The notes beneath the pieces were generated by a model that saw only the letters and a program-made list of their open reading frames with translations, ran no database searches and was not told the origin of the DNA. This document shows, one piece after another, positions 26,404 through 34,428 of a stretch of DNA of 56,405 bases. The DNA is from Limnohabitans sp. 2KL-51 (GTDB taxonomy: Bacteria; Pseudomonadota; Gammaproteobacteria; Burkholderiales; Burkholderiaceae_C): contig NZ_NESJ01000024.1 in assembly GCF_003063645.1 (NCBI RefSeq), positions 1 to 56,405 of the forward strand, given 5' to 3'. Within the stretch, counting starts at the first letter, position 1, and every line of letters starts with the position of its first letter. The position numbers and the translations under genes are program-made.

Positions 26404-26493
26404 CACAAACACTGATTCCATGACCAGGGGAGGTTCCTGTGCACATGAGCCGTGGATTGGAAATCCGAAACATCGCCACAAGTAAATGCTTGC
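26404..26493 (+). repeat. Second repeat family, 90-bp copy A
   Basis: From CACAAACACT to AAATGCTTGC this segment matches 52723-52812 at roughly 80% or more, with the last part (GGATTGGAAATCCGAAACAT onward) nearly identical. In both places it lies just upstream of a helix-turn-helix repeat copy. Here it is fused directly to the interior of that copy. Confidence 0.75.
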
Positions 26494-26755
26494 CAGTGGC
26501 ATCGCCAAAACCGCAGCCAACGAACCCAAGTTCGAGCCCAAACTGTTGGTTCCAGAGGTCCCGGCCGAACGTGCCAGCCAACTACTGACCGAAATAATGC
26601 TCGCCGATCGCTGGGTGTGTTCAGTCGCACGCCTACAACGCTGGCGAACAATCGACGAGGGGCCGCAGTACTTGAAAATCGTTGGGAAAGTTTTGTACCG
26701 ACTCAAAGACATTGAGGCCTATGAAGAAGCCTGTCTGATCCGGAAAGTGTTCTAG
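26486..26755 (+). CDS. HTH repeat protein, copy 1 (5'-truncated, fused)
   Basis: This 89-residue frame keeps residues 24-110 of the repeat protein: SGIAKTAANEPKFEPKLLV, then the HTH core ADRWVCSVARLQRWR and the end YEEACLIRKVF. The first 23 codons and the upstream hairpin are replaced by the end of the 90-bp repeat A, which supplies an ATG (26486). Small changes occur near the HTH (ERASQ for EPARQ, RTIDEG for RTVGEG). There is no clear ribosome binding site, so expression is uncertain. Confidence 0.5.
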   Translation: MLASGIAKTAANEPKFEPKLLVPEVPAERASQLLTEIMLADRWVCSVARLQRWRTIDEGPQYLKIVGKVLYRLKDIEAYEEACLIRKVF

Positions 26756-26925
26756 GTGCGCACCCAAGGAGGCCCCGAACAGGTTGTAAATTGTTCGAAC
26801 GACTTGGAATCAGTTCGAAATAGTCTTGGCGGGGCAGAACTTGCTTCATCACAAACCGCCTAAGTTTTTCATGGGTAAGCAAATCAAGCTCTTGGGGTCC
26901 GGTTCATCTTTCGAAATGTCGATAT
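26492..26925 (+). repeat. HTH-repeat copy 1 (5'-truncated)
   Basis: Homology to the other copies starts at CCAGTGGCATCGCC and runs through the conserved non-coding tail with GTTCGAA boxes at 26793 and 26813, ending near 26925 in a slightly decayed terminal motif (TTTCGAAATGTCGA against TTCTAAATGTTGA). Confidence 0.85.
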
Positions 26926-26991
26926 ATTGATGTAACTCGCGCCGCTGATCGACTTGATGCTTGGCTTTACATTCGCTCCCTCCTGGATTAA

Positions 26992-27007
26992 GATGTACAC
27001 GTACATC
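26992..27007. promoter_or_regulatory. Candidate operator of the second vapBC operon
   Basis: GATGTAC and GTACATC form a perfect 7-bp inverted repeat around AC, 15 bp upstream of the antitoxin ATG, where VapB-type antitoxins usually bind to autoregulate. Confidence 0.5.
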
Positions 27008-27022
27008 CAAAAAGGGTTCACG

Positions 27023-27259
27023 ATGGCCAACACCAAACTTTTCAAGAACGGCAACTCGCAAGCCGTTCGCATTCCTGCCGAGCTTGCCTACAGCACTTGG
27101 GACGTTGATCTGGTCATCGAGCGAAAAGGGGACGAGTTGCGCATCCGCCCAGCCCAACGCCGCATGGGCGATGTGCTGGGCAAACTTGCCAAGTTCTCAC
27201 CTGACTTCATGGCCCAGGGCCGGGGCGAAAACATAGAGGGCGATCGCGAGACTTTATGA
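27023..27259 (+). CDS. VapB/AbrB-type antitoxin
   Basis: This 78-residue protein starts MANTKLFKNGNSQAVRIPAE, the typical AbrB-like antitoxin domain, with DVDLVIERKGDELRIRPA as the second strand pair and a polar tail for toxin binding. The ATG at 27023 fits the family; the upstream ATG (26954) adds unrelated residues and runs over the operator. It overlaps its toxin gene by 4 bp. The module lies between two HTH-repeat copies. Confidence 0.88.
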   Translation: MANTKLFKNGNSQAVRIPAELAYSTWDVDLVIERKGDELRIRPAQRRMGDVLGKLAKFSPDFMAQGRGENIEGDRETL

Positions 27260-27669
27260 ATCCCAAATACATGCTCGACACCAACATCTTCATCTATCTA
27301 ATGAAGCGCCAGCCGCCTGAGGTGCGAGAGCGGTTTGCTCAGTGCTTTGTGGGTGACGTTGTTATTTCTGCGGTGACTTTGGCTGAGCTTGAATTTGGTA
27401 TCGCATGCTCAAGCACCGCGGCACAGGAAACCAACCGAGCGGCGCTGGAAAGCTTGCGCGAAGACATCATGGTCGCGCCCTTCGATGCACAAGCTGCCAA
27501 GGCCTATGGCCCCATCCGAGCAGCCTACAAAGATCGCAACCGCGATGCCCTTGACAAACTCATCGCCTCCCATGCGCTCGCTTTAGGGGTGACACTGGTC
27601 ACCAACAACGAAGCGGACTTTGTGAATTACGCTGGGCTGCGTGTTGAAAATTGGGTCAGCAACCACTGA
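27256..27669 (+). CDS. VapC-family PIN-domain toxin
   Basis: This 137-residue PIN ribonuclease has YMLDTNIFIYLMK at the start, TLAELEFGIACS with Glu near residue 45, DALDKLIASHAL with Asp near residue 98, and VTNNEADF near residue 116. It overlaps the antitoxin gene by 4 bp (ATGA). It is only distantly similar to the VapC at 25650, so the two modules are separate acquisitions. Confidence 0.88.
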   Translation: MNPKYMLDTNIFIYLMKRQPPEVRERFAQCFVGDVVISAVTLAELEFGIACSSTAAQETNRAALESLREDIMVAPFDAQAAKAYGPIRAAYKDRNRDALDKLIASHALALGVTLVTNNEADFVNYAGLRVENWVSNH

Positions 27670-27734
27670 AATCAAATCTCTTTGATCCAATTCACCTTTT
27701 CATAGGGAAACTTTATATTCCAGCACACAAGAGG

Positions 27735-28045
27735 CAAAGACATTGAGGCCTATGAAGAAGCCTGTCTGATCCGGAAAGTGTTCTAGGAGCGCACTTAGAG
27801 AGGCCCCGAACGGGTTGTAAGTTGTTCGAACGACTTGGAATCAGTTCGAAATAGTCTTGGCGGGCCAGAAGATACCAGATCGCAAACCGACTAAATTTCC
27901 CAAGAGCAAGCCGATCAAGCACTTGGGCCCCAGTTCATTATTCTAAATGTTGAGACATCTTCTTGTACCGAGAGTTTTCAGATCCTCTGTGCTAAAGGCT
28001 CCGGAATTAGAACCTGCCAGGTTGTCCCACTGTGCCCCTTCGACC
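27735..28045 (+). repeat. HTH-repeat copy 2 (3' remnant with extended tail)
   Basis: It starts inside the HTH gene (CAAAGACATTGAGGCC), keeps the last 18 codons and the whole tail with GTTCGAA boxes, then continues past the usual end (TTCTAAATGTTGAGACA) for about 100 bp that match only copy 6 (to 37559). The coding part has no start, so it is not a gene. Confidence 0.85.
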
Positions 28046-28074
28046 CATAGCGGACATAGGGGAGAAAGGCTTTG

Positions 28075-28101
28075 GCGGCTGCTTTGACCCTTAGCAGCCG
28101 C
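28075..28101. other. Perfect 9-bp hairpin downstream of the Bug gene
   Basis: GCGGCTGCT and AGCAGCCGC pair around a 9-nt loop about 80 bp after the stop codon of the leftward gene at 28180. There is no T-tract, so termination is uncertain; it may mark the end of the operon or of an intergenic repeat. Confidence 0.4.
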
Positions 28102-28179
28102 TCAAGAAACTCTTCATAGGTCTCTAAAGCGGCCAGTTAAGTTTTAGGGAATGCATCTCTCGCTAATTCATTGCGGAAA

Positions 28180-29169
28180 TTATTCGATGATGATTTTTCT
28201 TTCTTTGACCACACGACCCCACAGGTTGATTTGTTGTTCAATGAATGCGCTGGCCTGTTCGGGGGAACTTTTTTGCAGCTCGCCCCCCAGTTGTGCCACG
28301 CGAGCTTTGACCTCAGGCGCATCTAAAGCTTGTTGAAATGCAGCGGCCAGTTTTTTCATCACAGGCTCTGATGTGTTGGCCGGTGCAAATACCGCATTCC
28401 ATTCGTAAATTTCAGTGCCTTTCAAGCCCGATTCACTCAGAGTGGGAACATCGGGCAGGATGGGGGAGCGCTTGCCCGAAGTCACGGCCAACGCTTTCAA
28501 TTTGCCCGATTGAACGTGCTGCAGCGTTGAAGCAAGGTTGCCAAAGAAAAGTGGAACTTGTCCGCCGATCACATCGTTGAGTGCTGGGCCACCCCCTTTG
28601 TAGGGGACATGAATCATGTCTACTTTGGCAGCGGATTCGAACAATGCGCCCGCCAAATGCTGTGCAGAACCATTGCCAGATGATGCATAGGACACGGCAT
28701 CCTTGCTTTTGCGTGCAGCTGCCGTAAGTTCTGCCATGTTCTTCGCCGGGAAATTGGCGTTCACCAAGACCACATTCGGGAACAAGGCCACTACGCCTAT
28801 CGGTTGAAAGGCCTTGAGACTGTCATAAGGCAGTTTGGGATACAGCGAAGGATTGACGGAAAAAGATGAAGCATCCAGCATCAAGGTGTAGCCATCCGGG
28901 TTGGCTTTGGCAACAGCGGCCGCACCAATTTGCCCGCTTGCGCCTGGCCTATTTTCGACGACGATCGTTTGGCCCAGGGCTTCACCCATTTTGGGTGCAA
29001 TCAGTCTGGCCATGGCATCTGCGCCACCGCCTGGCGGGTAAGTCACCACCAGAGTGATCGGTTTGCTGGGGTAGGCCGTTTGTGCAAAACCAGATGTCAC
29101 TGTCCCGCAGAGTGCAGATGTGACAAGCGCCATCCAGCCGATGGATTGGAGTCGGGAAAAACCATTCAT
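28180..29169 (-). CDS. Bug/TctC-family periplasmic binding protein
   Basis: This 329-residue protein has a signal peptide (likely cleavage after GFAQ, residue 30) and the Bug signature YPSKPITLVVTYPPGGGADAMAR, then GQTIVVENRPGASGQIGA near residue 68 and IHVPYKGGGPALNDVIGGQV near residue 190. Bug proteins bind carboxylated ligands and are highly expanded in Burkholderiales; many act as orphans. It is transcribed with the GntR regulator 21 bp upstream and opposite an amidohydrolase, suggesting capture of a carboxylate or lactone that the hydrolase handles. Confidence 0.9.
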   Translation of the reverse strand: MNGFSRLQSIGWMALVTSALCGTVTSGFAQTAYPSKPITLVVTYPPGGGADAMARLIAPKMGEALGQTIVVENRPGASGQIGAAAVAKANPDGYTLMLDASSFSVNPSLYPKLPYDSLKAFQPIGVVALFPNVVLVNANFPAKNMAELTAAARKSKDAVSYASSGNGSAQHLAGALFESAAKVDMIHVPYKGGGPALNDVIGGQVPLFFGNLASTLQHVQSGKLKALAVTSGKRSPILPDVPTLSESGLKGTEIYEWNAVFAPANTSEPVMKKLAAAFQQALDAPEVKARVAQLGGELQKSSPEQASAFIEQQINLWGRVVKERKIIIE

Positions 29170-29190
29170 GAAATATCTCCTAGGAAGTTG

Positions 29191-29931
29191 TTATTGCACC
29201 TGTGCGGTGTACTTGAAAGAAAACGCGTCGCCGCGTGTGGTGCGAAGTTCGACGCAGCGGCCCGCTATATCAAAAGCCTGACGATCAACCAGAACGCAAG
29301 GGTGTGCTGCAGCAAGCTTGAGACGCTTGGCTTGTCTGGCATTGAGTTGAGAAAAGCTCAGACTGTCTTGTGTTTTTTGAATCACAACCCCGCACCGTTG
29401 CTGGTACATGGGGTACAACAAGTCGTCCCATGCATCCGTGTCGGAGTCGGCCAAAGCGCCAAAAAGTGGCAGTGGCAAAACGATGGTTTCGAGCAAACAG
29501 GGTTCAGACTCCAGGCTTCGAAGACGTTCGATTTGAAGGACTTGAGAACCCTTAGCCATGCCCATTGCCTGAATTTCTTGCAGGCTGGCACTGCGCAACC
29601 GACTGCCCAGAATATGCGAATTAGGGGTCATGCTGGCAGCATCGTCTGTGCCACGAAATCTAAAAAATCGCATCATGGAGGCGCCATTAACACCCGTGGT
29701 CACAAAGGTGCCTTTGCCATGCCGGCGTTGCAACACGCCATCTTGAACCAGCAGTGACAACGCCTGCCGGATGGTGCCCAGTGCCACACCATAACTTTGC
29801 GCCAAAGCCGATTCGGCAGGGATAACCTCACCCGGAACCCATTCACCCTGCAGGATTCGATCGCGCAAAGCAGTCGCCAAATTGCCGTATCGACTTTGGC
29901 CAAGTGAATGGTTTTTTACGAGTGTTGTCAT
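29191..29931 (-). CDS. GntR/HutC-family regulator
   Basis: This 246-residue protein has an N-terminal winged HTH (YGNLATALRDRILQGEWVPGE, then ALAQSYGVALGTIRQALSLLVQDGVLQRRHGKGTFV, residues about 15-75) and a C-terminal UTRA ligand domain (VLQIERLRSLESEPCLLETIVLP). I prefer the ATG at 29931, because the upstream ATG (29949) lies inside the palindrome at 29939-29964. It is cotranscribed with the Bug gene and divergent from the amidohydrolase gene, which it probably regulates. Confidence 0.85.
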   Translation of the reverse strand: MTTLVKNHSLGQSRYGNLATALRDRILQGEWVPGEVIPAESALAQSYGVALGTIRQALSLLVQDGVLQRRHGKGTFVTTGVNGASMMRFFRFRGTDDAASMTPNSHILGSRLRSASLQEIQAMGMAKGSQVLQIERLRSLESEPCLLETIVLPLPLFGALADSDTDAWDDLLYPMYQQRCGVVIQKTQDSLSFSQLNARQAKRLKLAAAHPCVLVDRQAFDIAGRCVELRTTRGDAFSFKYTAQVQ

Positions 29932-29938
29932 CAATTTG

Positions 29939-29964
29939 ATTCTAGACATCTAGAGGACTAGAAT
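29939..29964. promoter_or_regulatory. Candidate GntR operator in the divergent promoter
   Basis: ATTCTAG and CTAGAAT form a perfect 7-bp inverted repeat spaced 12 bp, with a TCTAGA-like half-site inside, between the GntR start and the amidohydrolase start. The position suits control of both transcripts. Confidence 0.5.
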
Positions 29965-29971
29965 TTACACC

Positions 29972-30772
29972 ATGAATTTAAGCATGTCAAAAAATTGGAT
30001 CGATACCCATTTCCATGTTTTCAATGCGGGGCTTGCAGTTGAAGGTACTCGATATGTGCCGCAATACAGCGCGCAGCTGTCCGATTGGATGAAACAAGCC
30101 CAAAATGTGGGGGTGACGCGCGGAGTTTGGGTTCAACCCAGCTTTTTGGGCACAGACAACAGTCTCATGATTGATGCCTTGGAGTCTCACCCGGACCTGC
30201 TCCGTGGTATCGCCGTGGTCAGCCCAGATGTTTGCATCGAACAGTTAGAGACCCTGCATCAATCTGGGGTTCGCGGCATCCGTTTGAATTTATCGGGTCT
30301 GTCTCATGACATCCCAGAGTGGACGCGGTCTGACAACATCTGGGCAGCCATCCATCGATTGAATTGGCACCTCGAAGTTCATACAGATCAAGGCAGATTG
30401 CCACATGTGCTTGATCAGATACCTTCTGACGTATCGCTTGTCTTGGACCATATGGCCAAACCACTGGAAGCCAGTGTCTCTGACCCTACGTTGCTTGCAC
30501 TGAAAAAGCGTGCCAGTGTTGCACAGGTCTTCGTGAAGTTGAGTGGCGCTTATCGTTTGGGAGACGTTAATTCGGAACGTTTGGCTTCTCTTTTGCTCAG
30601 AGAAATGGGACCCAGCGCGTTGCTTTGGGGTAGTGACTGGCCGTGCACCAACCATGAGCAATTTGGGCATTTTGAGACACTCATTGCCCAAGCGCAAGAA
30701 TGGATCAATGCCCAAGCCTTTGAGCAAGTCATGGTTCACAACCCCTCGCAACTTTATGGGTTTACTCGCTAG
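29972..30772 (+). CDS. Amidohydrolase-2 family metal-dependent hydrolase
   Basis: This 266-residue TIM-barrel hydrolase has the metal motif WIDTHFHVF near residue 10, LVLDHMAKP near residue 153, and GSDWPCTN near residue 228, as in the 2-pyrone-4,6-dicarboxylate lactonase group. Members hydrolyse lactones or decarboxylate aromatic acids. Translation may also start at the ATG at 29984 (MSKNW). Together with the divergent GntR and Bug genes it forms a small uptake-and-hydrolysis module between repeat copies 2 and 3. Confidence 0.85.
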   Translation: MNLSMSKNWIDTHFHVFNAGLAVEGTRYVPQYSAQLSDWMKQAQNVGVTRGVWVQPSFLGTDNSLMIDALESHPDLLRGIAVVSPDVCIEQLETLHQSGVRGIRLNLSGLSHDIPEWTRSDNIWAAIHRLNWHLEVHTDQGRLPHVLDQIPSDVSLVLDHMAKPLEASVSDPTLLALKKRASVAQVFVKLSGAYRLGDVNSERLASLLLREMGPSALLWGSDWPCTNHEQFGHFETLIAQAQEWINAQAFEQVMVHNPSQLYGFTR

Positions 30773-30870
30773 AGCAGATATCACTTGTCGGCGAAAACTA
30801 TCGAAATCAATTTGCCTGATCGTCCGCTTGTGGCCGAAAGCAGCCCATCCCTTGGGATGCACCCCCCCCG

Positions 30871-31445
30871 CTGAGAACAAACGCCTAGCCAACCGGTATG
30901 AACCTATATGAAACCATTGCATACAGGCATCAAGGAGCAAGGCCATGGCTACTAAAAACACCTCATCCTCGAACCCAAGGCCTGAAAAAATGGGCGACGT
31001 GCTGGACGCCTTGTCCAGTGGCATCGCCAAAACCGCAGCCAACGAACCCAAGTTCGAGCCAATACTGTTGGTTCCAGAGGTCCCGGCCGAACCAGCCCGC
31101 CAGCTACTGACCGAAATAATGCTCGCCGATCGTTGGGTGTGCTCAGTCGCACGCCTTCAGCGCTGGCGCACCATCGGCGAGGGGCCGCCGTATTTGAAGA
31201 TCGTGGGGAAAGTTTTGTACCGGCTCAAAGACATCGAGGCCTATGAAGAAGCCTGTCTGATCCGGAAGGAGTTCTAGCGGCGCACCCAAGGAGGCCCCGA
31301 ACGGGTTGTAAATTGTTCGAACGACTTGGAATCAGTTCGAAATAGTCTTGGCGGACCAGAAGATACCAGATCGCAAACCGTCTAAGTTTTTGATGGGTAA
31401 GCAAATCAAGCACTTGGGGTTCGGTTCGTCATTCTAAATATTGAT
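30871..31445 (+). repeat. HTH-repeat copy 3 (full length)
   Basis: It starts at CTGAGAACAA, includes the upstream near-hairpin (CCTATATG with CATACAGG, one mismatch), the 110-codon gene and the tail with both GTTCGAA boxes, and ends near TTCTAAATATTGATG. It is in the same orientation as all other copies. Confidence 0.9.
30945..31277 (+). CDS. HTH repeat protein, copy 3
   Basis: This 110-residue small DNA-binding protein has a polar N-terminal half and a C-terminal helix-turn-helix of the excisionase/MerR type (residues about 58-102): ADRWVCSVARLQRWR is the helix pair, GEGPPYLKI the wing, and VLYRLKDIEAYEEA the final strand and helix. AAGGAGCAAGGCC precedes the ATG. It differs from copy 4 at five positions (residues 4, 13, 16, 40, 77). 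Such proteins act as excision factors or small regulators. No recombinase gene is nearby, so its role is open. Confidence 0.75.
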   Translation: MATKNTSSSNPRPEKMGDVLDALSSGIAKTAANEPKFEPILLVPEVPAEPARQLLTEIMLADRWVCSVARLQRWRTIGEGPPYLKIVGKVLYRLKDIEAYEEACLIRKEF

Positions 31446-31477
31446 GCGCAACTAGAGTTGATCTGGTGATGGCATAC

Positions 31478-32092
31478 TTATTTAGCCTTGCGCATAGCTT
31501 GGGACAATTCAACTTCACCGTGACTTGCAAGTACTTCAGCGGCATTGAGGCGGTCTCGGTCCTCACGGTTCTGGCTCAGCTTGGCCTTACCTTCCATCCG
31601 TGTGATGGAGATTTCAATGCCAACAATGGCTTTGAGCATGCCGTCGATGAACTCGGGGGTTGAATCTCCCATCTTCCATGGTTTTTCTTCTATGGCTTCA
31701 TGCTTGCGGGTCAGGCGACCCACCACGCCACGCACAAACTTTTCCGTGTCCTGAACGACCATGCGTCCATGGACGTGCACAACCTCGTAATTCCAAGTGG
31801 GTACTTGGCGATGGAATTCGTGTTTGCTGGGATACCAGTTTGGGGAAATGTAGCTTTCTTCGCCGCGAAAAATCACCAATGCGTCCATTCCATTGCCGCA
31901 TTGTTGCCAAACGGGATTAGCCCTTGCCACATGCGCCGTGAGCACGCCACGGCCAGCATCCAGTTCGAAAGGAATGTGATTGGCGTCCAGGCCTTCAGGG
32001 GTCATAGTCACCAGAACTCCCAAAGGGTGGGCCTGAATGATCTGGTGCATAAGCTCAGCGTTTTTGATCGAAAAGTGGGCTGGAATGTACAT
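31478..32092 (-). CDS. PaiB-like FMN-binding protein
   Basis: This 204-residue protein matches the PaiB family: MYIPAHFSIKNAELMHQII at the start, LGVLVTMTPEGLDANHIPFEL near residue 25, YISPNWYPSKHEFHRQVPTWNY near residue 83 and the C-terminal helix with KLSQNREDRDR. The fold is a split-barrel flavin-binding protein; PaiB was first described as a negative regulator of sporulation genes in Bacillus, and its reaction elsewhere is unknown. It is divergent from a MocR-type regulator gene, a frequent pairing that suggests regulation by that protein. Confidence 0.88.
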   Translation of the reverse strand: MYIPAHFSIKNAELMHQIIQAHPLGVLVTMTPEGLDANHIPFELDAGRGVLTAHVARANPVWQQCGNGMDALVIFRGEESYISPNWYPSKHEFHRQVPTWNYEVVHVHGRMVVQDTEKFVRGVVGRLTRKHEAIEEKPWKMGDSTPEFIDGMLKAIVGIEISITRMEGKAKLSQNREDRDRLNAAEVLASHGEVELSQAMRKAK

Positions 32093-32141
32093 GGTCTCAA
32101 CGGGTCTCTGAAGAATTTGATGACCGAATTTTCAGTCTATT

Positions 32142-32187
32142 CTGGTTTACCATGAAGATCCAATTTTGATTAAATTAAACATACCAG
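32142..32187. promoter_or_regulatory. Candidate MocR operator between paiB-like and mocR-like genes
   Basis: CTGGTTTA (32142) and TAAAC-AT-ACCAG (ending 32187) form a spaced inverted arrangement in the 101-bp divergent intergenic region. MocR proteins typically bind spaced repeats between themselves and their target. By eye only. Confidence 0.35.
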
Positions 32188-32193
32188 TTGATC

Positions 32194-33639
32194 ATGCAAA
32201 AAATCGGATCGGTCCAGCGGGTCTGTGAAATTTTCCGACTCAAGATTCATGCTGGAGAACTCAGCCCGGGTGAAAAACTGTCCTCAACCCGGGCATTGGC
32301 ATCCGATCTGGGCGTCTCTCGGTCTACTGTGGTCACCGTTTACGAACAACTCGCATCCGAGGGGTATATTGAAACAGCACCTGGTTCACGCGCTCGCGTG
32401 TCCTTGAACTTCCCTCTCCTCGCGAAGGCACATCGTCCATCCCTAAAACCTATTCAAAGCGAGCAACGCAAGCTGTCGGCCTACGGGCGACGTACCTCGG
32501 CATTGAAGTTACCTGTCACGCCTGAAATCAAACCAAGAGAAATCAACTTTCTCTACGGCGCCATTGCGGATGAAGACTTTCCCCGGCTCATGTGGCGAAA
32601 GCTCTACAACCAAGCGCTCATGAAGCGGCAGTCCAGTCTTTACTATGCCGCACCCGAAGGTGCAACCGAGTTGCGCTCAGAACTACAGGGCTATTTGCTG
32701 CGGGCAAGAGGGCTGTCGTGCTCTCAAGAGCAAATCATCATCGTCCAGGGCGCACAACAGGCCATTGATCTTTGTGCACGACTGCTGGTCGACCCGGGGT
32801 CGGAGGTGTTGATGGAAGAGCCTTGCTATTTGGGTGCACGACTGAACTTTGAAGCCATGGGGGCTAAGGTGTCGCCGATCACCGTCGATGAGCAAGGGCT
32901 CATGTGCGACCAGTTGCCCAATGTCAAAAATGCGCTGGTCTATGTGACCCCGTCTCATCAATTCCCGCTTGGATCCGTCATGTCCATTGGCCGCCGTCGT
33001 GAGCTCCTGGCGTGGGCGGCCAGAAACCGCTGCTGGATCATCGAGGACGACTATGACAGTGAATTTCGCTACGGCTTAAGACCTGTGCAGACGCTGCAGT
33101 CGCTGGATGTCGATGGCTCAGTCATCTATATCGGGACGTTTTCAAAAACGCTTTCACCGCAGTTGCGACTCGGGTATCTGGTGTTGCCTGCGGAACTGGT
33201 GAAGGTTTTCCGCCAGGCCAAGCAACTGACAGATCGACATACGCCGAGTCCTGATCAGCTAGTGATTGCCCAACTCATCCAAAGTGGGGCCTACGAAAGA
33301 CATATCAGGCGGGTCAGAAGGGCGAACGAAAACAAAAGGGCTGTGCTGATCGAGGCGATCCACAAATTCCTGCCCAAACGTGTTGGAGTTGAAGGTACTG
33401 CTTCAGGTTTGCACATCGTCGTCTGGTTGGAAGATTTTCAGATCGAAGATGAACCAGATCTGATCGCGCGCGCCAAGGCTATCGGCATAGGCATTTGGAG
33501 CATCACGCCGCTTTACTCGGCAGGCAACAAGCTTAGACGGAAAAAGTGTGCCGGACTGGTTATGGGATATGCCGGGTTGACGCCGACTGAAATCAAAAAA
33601 GGTGTTGCGCTATTGGCTCAAGCAATTCAGCAGAACTGA
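32194..33639 (+). CDS. MocR/PdxR-type GntR-aminotransferase regulator
   Basis: This 481-residue protein fuses an N-terminal GntR winged HTH (GEKLSSTRALASDLGVSRSTVVTVYEQLASEGYI, residues about 25-60) to a fold-type I PLP aminotransferase domain (YAAPEGATELRSELQGYL near 150, WIIEDDYDSEFRY near 285, TFSKTLSPQLRLGYLV near 315 with the PLP lysine in FSKTL). PdxR-like members sense PLP; others control GABA, taurine or paiB-like genes. I use the ATG at 32194 rather than the TTG two codons earlier. Confidence 0.88.
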   Translation: MQKIGSVQRVCEIFRLKIHAGELSPGEKLSSTRALASDLGVSRSTVVTVYEQLASEGYIETAPGSRARVSLNFPLLAKAHRPSLKPIQSEQRKLSAYGRRTSALKLPVTPEIKPREINFLYGAIADEDFPRLMWRKLYNQALMKRQSSLYYAAPEGATELRSELQGYLLRARGLSCSQEQIIIVQGAQQAIDLCARLLVDPGSEVLMEEPCYLGARLNFEAMGAKVSPITVDEQGLMCDQLPNVKNALVYVTPSHQFPLGSVMSIGRRRELLAWAARNRCWIIEDDYDSEFRYGLRPVQTLQSLDVDGSVIYIGTFSKTLSPQLRLGYLVLPAELVKVFRQAKQLTDRHTPSPDQLVIAQLIQSGAYERHIRRVRRANENKRAVLIEAIHKFLPKRVGVEGTASGLHIVVWLEDFQIEDEPDLIARAKAIGIGIWSITPLYSAGNKLRRKKCAGLVMGYAGLTPTEIKKGVALLAQAIQQN

Positions 33640-33730
33640 GTTCGCTCAATGGCTGCAAAGGACCTGTCCCGGCAATCTCAAGAACACTCTTTTGAATGGT
33701 CATGATGGAGGGCCAGCATCACATAAAACC

Positions 33731-33807
33731 GCGTGCAATCGGTACGTTGCAAATGCAGTTATTGCCACATCTAACTTGATGGAGCGATTTCCCTCATTGT
33801 GAGTTCA
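33731..33807 (+). repeat. Upstream extension of repeat copy 4, shared with copy 6
   Basis: GCGTGCAATCGGTACG through TTGTGAGTTCA matches 36816-36891 (with small changes), but is absent upstream of copies 3, 7 and 8. Copies 4 and 6 therefore share a longer common ancestor than the core repeat. Confidence 0.75.
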
Positions 33808-34385
33808 CTGAGAAAAAAAACCCAGCCAACCGGTATGAACCTATATGAAACCACTGCATATAGGCATCAAGGAGCAAGGCCATGGCTACTAACAACACCT
33901 CATCCTCGAACCCACGGGCTGAAAAAATAGGTGACGTGCTGGACGCCTTGTCCAGTGGCATCGCCAAAACCGCAGCCAACGAACCCAAGTTCGAGCCCAA
34001 ACTGTTGGTTCCAGAGGTCCCGGCCGAACCAGCCCGCCAGCTACTGACCGAAATAATGCTCGCAGATCGCTGGGTGTGTTCAGTCGCGCGACTTCAGCGC
34101 TGGCGCACCGTCGGCGAGGGGCCGCCGTATTTGAAGATCGTGGGGAAAGTTTTGTACCGGCTCAAAGACATCGAGGCCTATGAAGAAGCCTGTCTGATCC
34201 GGAAGGAGTTCTAGCGGCGCACCCAAGGAGGCCCCGAACGGGTTGTAAATTGTTCGAACGACTTGGAATCAGTTCGAAATAGTCTTGGCGGGCCAAAAGA
34301 TACCAGATCGCTAACCGCCTAAGTTTTTGATGGGCAAGCAAATCAAGCACTTGGGTTCCAACCCATCACTCTAGCTGTTGAGACA
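33808..34385 (+). repeat. HTH-repeat copy 4 (full length)
   Basis: It runs from CTGAGAAAAA to TGTTGAGACA. It includes the perfect 8-bp hairpin CCTATATG/CATATAGG upstream of the ribosome binding site, the gene, and GTTCGAA boxes at 34252 and 34272. I use this copy as the reference for the family. Confidence 0.92.
33882..34214 (+). CDS. HTH repeat protein, copy 4 (reference)
   Basis: This 110-residue protein has a low-complexity Ser/Asn start (NNTSSSN), a helix (IGDVLDALSSGIAKTA, 16-31), a proline-rich linker (32-50) and a C-terminal HTH (58-102) resembling excisionase/HTH_17 domains, with W64, R70, R73, W74, Y83 and Y92 prominent. AAGGAGC lies 8 bases upstream of the ATG. The gene is alone, with its own upstream hairpin and downstream tail, so it is a self-contained unit. 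Possible roles: autoregulator, excision factor, or the remaining component of a larger element. Confidence 0.78.
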   Translation: MATNNTSSSNPRAEKIGDVLDALSSGIAKTAANEPKFEPKLLVPEVPAEPARQLLTEIMLADRWVCSVARLQRWRTVGEGPPYLKIVGKVLYRLKDIEAYEEACLIRKEF

Positions 34386-34428
34386 GTCCGCTAGCGAAGT
34401 CAAAAGGGTCGAGCCGATTTACTTCACT

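Noticed and set aside
28930..29757. A 275-codon + strand frame
   Set aside because: It is antisense to the Bug and GntR genes and lacks any recognisable motif.
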